A stretch of DNA of 9,171 nt, from positions 1 through 9,171 of the forward strand of contig CAKZNJ010000388.1 in NCBI GenBank assembly GCA_937129505.1, in the 5' to 3' direction. Below, piece after piece: positions 6,461-9,171 of this stretch (the stretch's first letter is position 1; the number at the start of each line of letters is the position of its first letter). Source of the DNA: an uncultured Anaerolineae bacterium. Its GTDB lineage: Bacteria > Chloroflexota > Anaerolineae > Anaerolineales > UBA4823. The position numbers and the translations under genes were made by a program. The notes beneath the pieces were generated by a model that saw nothing but the letters and a program-made list of their open reading frames with translations, was not told where the DNA came from and did no database searches.

Positions 6461-6504
6461 TTGATTCGGGGAACTTTTTTTGCTATAGTGGGGTTAACAT
6501 TAAC
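6461..6504 (+). promoter_or_regulatory. Sigma-70 type promoter with extended -10 and operator-like palindrome
   Basis: TTGATT (6461-6466) is the -35 box and TATAGT (6484-6489) the -10 box, with an ideal 17-base spacer. TG at 6481-6482 makes it an extended -10 promoter. Transcription should begin near 6496. GTTAA (6493-6497) and TTAAC (6500-6504) form an inverted repeat with a two-base centre right at the predicted start, a typical repressor position. The promoter serves the 30-codon ORF at 6544, with a leader of about 48 bases. That leader also contains a nine-codon ORF (ATG at 6510, TAG at 6537) overlapping the Shine-Dalgarno. Confidence 0.65.
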
Positions 6505-6543
6505 AGAAGATGAGTATTTGGTTAATCAAAGTGAGGTAGAAGA

Positions 6544-6636
6544 ATGTTCGACCCGGTTATCATCATCCCCATCCTGCTCGTCATGCTGATCATGGCGGGT
6601 TGCGTCTGGGCAGGCTTGGATGCACCACGTTCATGA
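6544..6636 (+). CDS. 30-residue hydrophobic single-helix peptide
   Basis: ATG at 6544 is preceded by GAGGT at 6533-6537 with good spacing, and by a strong promoter. The product begins M-F-D-P, continues with a hydrophobic run (VIIIPILLVMLIMAGCVWAG) and ends L-D-A-P-R-S before TGA at 6634. It is almost entirely one membrane-spanning helix with an acidic N-terminus and one Cys near residue 20. I do not recognise it. Its size resembles small accessory subunits such as KdpF or CydX, but neither its sequence nor its neighbours point to those complexes. It could be a subunit of a membrane enzyme encoded elsewhere, a regulatory membrane peptide, or a leader peptide. Reading through the TGA would add 23 codons, which is not remarkable. 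Confidence 0.55.
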   Translation: MFDPVIIIPILLVMLIMAGCVWAGLDAPRS

Positions 6637-6697
6637 GCGGGCTTGGAGCGACAGGAGTCGGTTCTTGGAGGTGAAGTCTATCGCCTGACTTTGTCCC

Positions 6698-7582
6698 TCA
6701 TACCCTGAACTGTCCTTTATGGCGGATCAGGTCGCGGATGCGCGGCTGTAAGTAGCGGATGATGGGGGAAGGTTGCAAAGGTTGCCATTCCCGAATGGCG
6801 TTCTCCAACTCATCTTCCCAAGGAGTATCGTCATGCCAAATTTCGTTAGGCTGAGCAGCTTGCTCTAATAACGAGAGGGCTTTGAGCAAAACTTGGCGTT
6901 GCCTTTGGCGGTCGTGCGGTTTGCCGAGTGGCTTGCCAAAAGGGTGTTCTACAGCAAGGGTGCGCGGCACACCGATTTTCTCCGCCCAATAGGGCATGTT
7001 GGTGATTAGGACGGTAGCGAAACCTTGAGCCTCAAAATAACGCGCCAACCCGGGCGCGTTGATAGCACAATCGGGTCAGACAGGGGTGAGAATGAGAGCA
7101 TCAACCTCATCCCGTTTTAGCTCTTTGGCAATCTGTGGCGCAGAGGTCTCCAACCAGGCACGGGGATTAGGGGGAAAACCCTGATAGCCCATAAGGGAAA
7201 AAGCCTGTGGGGCTAAGCTGCCGATCACACCTTCGTCGACGAAAACTCGCATCAGCTCTAAAGGCAAGACGACGTTGAGGTCTTCCAAAATAGGTTGGGG
7301 GTTTAGGTGCAAATGGCTGACGCCGATGTGTTGCGGCAAGCTGTCGGTGGGAATGGGACGATAAGATGGATCGCCCCAGGTCGGCTCCGCCTGCTCGCGT
7401 TCGGTATCGAAGGGGGGTTGAAAATCCTTGCGGTATAATCCCGCCGTGGTGATCAGGCTTACTCGGCATTGCGAAAGGGGTTTGCCTAGAGGTGACCATG
7501 GAAGATCCCCTTCTACAAACGGTTGCTGGTTGCGGTAAAAGGCGGCAATTAGGCGGGGAAGGAACTTGAAGCTATCTACCAT
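6698..7582 (-). CDS. GrdB-like selenoprotein (glycine/sarcosine/betaine reductase selenoprotein B family), UGA read as selenocysteine
   Basis: Read as one gene from ATG at 7582 to TGA at 6700-6698, the product has 294 residues with one in-frame UGA at 7078-7076 as residue 169. Both sides belong to one family. The N-terminal part has FKFLPRLIAAFYR, PWSPLGKPLSQCRVSLITTAGL and GVIGSLAPQAFSLMGYQG; then DALILTPV-U-PDC at 161-172; then LARYFEAQGFATVLIT, GVPRTLAVEHPFGKPLG and a helical tail. Many relatives have CPxC where this has UPDC, so Sec replaces the first Cys of a redox CxxC motif. A SECIS-like hairpin follows the UGA. The family is related to GrdB of the glycine reductase complex, but these short stand-alone members are of uncertain reaction, and no grdA, grdE or grdC homologue is in the window. 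It abuts ychF as TAG-ATG with no Shine-Dalgarno, so it is probably co-transcribed and translated by coupling. A nonsense mutation is the alternative, made unlikely by intact downstream sequence and the hairpin. Confidence 0.88.
7039..7060 (-). promoter_or_regulatory. Bacterial SECIS-like hairpin for the UGA at 7078-7076
   Basis: In the mRNA sense AACGCGCC (7060-7053) pairs with GGCGCGTT (7046-7039) as eight uninterrupted base pairs around a CGGGTT loop. It starts 15 bases after the UGA and puts the first loop G 24 bases after it. Bacterial SECIS elements lie just downstream of the UGA inside the coding region, with a G near the start of a small loop roughly 16-37 bases away, and are bound by SelB. 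All features fit. Sequence pairing is seen; SelB recognition is inferred. Confidence 0.8.
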
Positions 7583-8683
7583 CTAAACGTTGAAGCGGAT
7601 GTACAGAATATCGCCATCCTGAACCATGTACTCTTTACCTTCGATGCGCATTAAGCCCGCTGCCCGCACAGCCGCGCTGCTCCCATGGGCTACAAAGGTT
7701 GCGTACGGGATCACCTCGGCGCGAATGAACCCGCGCTCAAAATCAGTGTGGATCACGCCGGCTGCTTTGGGCGCCGTCCAGCCACGGGGGATTGTCCACT
7801 GACGCACTTCCTCCTCGTTCATCGTGAAGAAGCTGATTAATCCCAACAATTGATGGCTCTTGTGAATCACCTGTTCTAAGCCGCTTTCCTCCACCCCAGC
7901 TAATTGCAGATATTCCTTGCGCTCTTCCTCGCTCAATCCTGCTAATTCTTGCTCTAGCTTGGCACAGACATGAATCACTTCGATGCCAAGCTCATTTCCC
8001 ATCTCGTGCACCTGATCGAGGTAAGGAGATCCTTGAGTCAGGCTGTCCTCATCCACATTAGCGACGAAGATCATCGGTTTAGCAGTCAGCAAGCGCAATT
8101 CGTGGTTAAGATTTTGAAAGAGTTCGCTCTCCCGCTGCGGGAAAGTGCTGGCGAGCTTTCCCTGAGCGAGATGTTCGCGCAGGGCTTGGGTGAGTTCCAT
8201 CAACGGCAGGAGTTTCTTATCACCCTTCAACGCACCGCCCAGCCGATCGATTTTGCGCTCGACAAGTTGTAAATCTGCCAAAGTGAGTTCGAGTTGGACG
8301 ATTTCGATGTCGGCACGCGGGTTGATCTCGGCAGCTACATGAGCTACGTTGGCATCTTCAAAGCACCGCACAACATGAAGGATGGCGTGGGTATCGCGAA
8401 TATTGGCGAGGAATTGATTGCCCAGGCCCTCACCATGACTTGCCCCCTTGACTAAACCGGCAATGTCCACGAATTCAATAGTTGCCGGCACTCTGCGCGC
8501 CACCTTGAGCAATTCGAAGAGTTTGTCCAGACGAGGATCGGGGATAGGGACAATGGCGCGGTTGGGTTGTATAGTGCAGAAAGGATAGCTAGCGACCTGC
8601 GCTTGTTGTTCTTTACAGAGCGCATTGAAGAGGCTGCTTTTGCCTACATTGGGCAACCCAACGATCCCGATACTCAGGCTCAT
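7583..8683 (-). CDS. ychF: Redox-regulated ATPase / translation-associated GTPase family protein YchF
   Basis: This is a full-length (366-residue) Obg-family P-loop protein. The P-loop is GLPNVGKS at 9-16, SYPFCTIQPN near 32-41 is the switch I region, FVDIAGLVKGAS at 71-82 is the G3 motif, and NVDE at 209-212 is the NxxE form of G4 that gives YchF its preference for ATP. The C-terminal TGS domain (about 285-366) ends in the conserved EGKEYMVQDGDILYIRFNV. YchF/OLA1 binds ribosomes and takes part in stress and redox responses; its precise task is still debated. It is the first gene of a minus-strand unit with the selenoprotein gene. No Shine-Dalgarno precedes the ATG, and the promoter lies so close that a leaderless or near-leaderless mRNA is predicted. 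Confidence 0.97.
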   Translation of the reverse strand: MSLSIGIVGLPNVGKSSLFNALCKEQQAQVASYPFCTIQPNRAIVPIPDPRLDKLFELLKVARRVPATIEFVDIAGLVKGASHGEGLGNQFLANIRDTHAILHVVRCFEDANVAHVAAEINPRADIEIVQLELTLADLQLVERKIDRLGGALKGDKKLLPLMELTQALREHLAQGKLASTFPQRESELFQNLNHELRLLTAKPMIFVANVDEDSLTQGSPYLDQVHEMGNELGIEVIHVCAKLEQELAGLSEEERKEYLQLAGVEESGLEQVIHKSHQLLGLISFFTMNEEEVRQWTIPRGWTAPKAAGVIHTDFERGFIRAEVIPYATFVAHGSSAAVRAAGLMRIEGKEYMVQDGDILYIRFNV

Positions 8684-8684
8684 T

Positions 8685-8720
8685 TACAATGATTGTACAT
8701 CAGAGTGAGAGAGAAGACAA
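8685..8720 (-). promoter_or_regulatory. ychF promoter overlapping a TACAAT-N-ATTGTA palindrome
   Basis: On the minus strand TTGTCT (8720-8715) and TACAAT (8697-8692) are separated by 17 bases, a good sigma-70 arrangement. The predicted start, about seven bases on, falls one or two bases before the ATG at 8683, so the transcript would have almost no leader, in keeping with the missing Shine-Dalgarno. TACAAT (8685-8690), G, ATTGTA (8692-8697) is a perfect palindrome with a one-base centre covering the -10 box and start site, so it may also be an operator. Confidence 0.5.
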
Positions 8721-9171
8721 TGTTCATTGGCACATTCAGGGTGGCTTTCTCAAAGCAATAAGCGGAGGAGGGAGTCCTCGGCATGGCTGTGTCTTTGCCT
8801 GTCCGGTGGGGGGGTCAAGATGTCTCCCTTCGTTACTTATGACATGAGGGAGACTGCGTTCAACATCACATGCGAGGGGTGTTCAATATTACACAGAGAT
8901 CACATCTCATTCCGAACGAGCGCAAGCGAGTGAGGTATCTTGCAAGGTGTCTCTCTGTGTTCACCGTGACTTAGAGTTGCACGCAACATGACACAAGGGG
9001 AAGGATTCTTCCCACGGAGCACAGCGACTTCTACCCTTTGTCCTACCACACAAATAAGTCCAACCATCCCCTTTACCTCTTGCTTCTGTCACAAAGATAG
9101 GGCAAAATACACTTAGCAAAAGAAGAGGGCATTCGATCCATCGCTTTGCCCGCCCTCGGTTGCGACCTCGG
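8721..9171. other. Intergenic region at the right edge, no credible gene
   Basis: A 68-codon plus-strand frame from 8727 has no ribosome binding site, odd composition, and its end is made of the repeat sequence, so it is not called. The stretch contains small perfect hairpins: GAGGA/TCCTC (8765-8779), GGGAAG/CTTCCC around GATT (8998-9013) and GAGGGC/GCCCTC (9125-9157). It also contains the palindromic repeat described separately. A weak rightward TTGCTT/17/CAAAAT promoter at 9080-9108 could serve a gene beyond the window. Confidence 0.5.
8822..8960. repeat. Palindromic intergenic repeat, copy 2
   Basis: GTCTCCCT (8822-8829) and AGGGAGAC (8847-8854) form one perfect 8-bp inverted repeat whose loop contains TATGACAT. 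ACACAGAGA (8891-8899) and TCTCTGTGT (8952-8960) form a second, 9-bp perfect one. Inside the second is CATTCCGAACGAGCGCAAGC followed by GAGTGAGGTATCTTGC (8908-8943), which matches the 3' part of the element at 6259-6288 (TCATGTCGAAC...AAGTGAGGTAACTTGC) apart from a short insertion. The shared core suggests one dispersed family whose copies have diverged. Confidence 0.55.

Noticed and set aside
6070..6540. tRNA, including tRNA-Sec, or CRISPR array in the spacers
   Set aside because: No T-loop, acceptor stem or regularly spaced repeat was found in this spacer or in 5408-5624 and 8684-9171.
6674..6700. The terminal UGA of the selenoprotein gene as a second Sec codon, since AAGTC/GACTT can form a stem after it
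   Set aside because: The stem is only five A/T-rich pairs, the family appears to end here, and no redox partner residue follows; treated as the normal stop.
6698..7078. Separate small protein starting at a TTG at 7048, or pseudogene split by a stop
   Set aside because: Nine further codons between the UGA and 7048 match the family in the same frame, the UGA sits at a catalytic Cys position and a SECIS-like hairpin follows; a TTG start has no ribosome binding site.
8727..8933. 68-codon plus-strand ORF
   Set aside because: No ribosome binding site, odd composition, and its C-terminal codons are the dispersed repeat.

Overview
The window looks like a piece of a bacterial chromosome of moderate GC content. 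It is probably from Chloroflexota, class Anaerolineae. That placement is an inference from the style of the proteins (short single-helix anchored proteins with Ser/Thr/Pro linkers, multidomain family-2 glycosyltransferases) and from intergenic repeats of the 'TCATTCCGAACGAGCGCAAGCGAGTGAGG' type; it is not proven. No phage, transposase, CRISPR array, rRNA or tRNA gene was seen.

Layout. From 1 to 2003 (+) there are two family-2 glycosyltransferases, the first cut by the left edge, probably part of a surface glycan cluster. From 2193 to 3388 (-) there is a translationally coupled pair of related, uncharacterised single-helix membrane proteins. From 3621 to 5407 (+) a two-gene operon encodes an Fsr-like MFS exporter and a class I SAM methyltransferase with an ATGA overlap. 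After a structured 223-base gap, 5631-5981 (+) encodes a DsrE-domain protein closely resembling the C-terminal half of the selenium-metabolism protein YedF, and it ends at a strong hairpin terminator. A repeat-bearing spacer leads to a well-formed promoter driving a 30-residue hydrophobic peptide (6544-6636, +). On the minus strand, ychF (8683-7583) is followed with no gap (TAG immediately followed by ATG) by a GrdB-like reductase gene (7582-6698). The last 490 bases carry the ychF promoter and a palindromic repeat.

The main result is that the GrdB-like gene is not two ORFs or a pseudogene but most probably one selenoprotein of 294 residues. An in-frame UGA at 7078-7076 sits where Cys-containing relatives have the first Cys of a CxxC, giving U-P-D-C. 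A perfect 8-bp hairpin with a six-base G-rich loop follows at the distance expected of a bacterial SECIS element. The YedF-like gene, a family associated with selenium-utilising bacteria, lies about 0.7 kb from the 3' end of the selenoprotein gene and converges on it, so the right half of the window reads as a small selenium-linked neighbourhood. The host is expected to carry selA, selB, selC and selD elsewhere.
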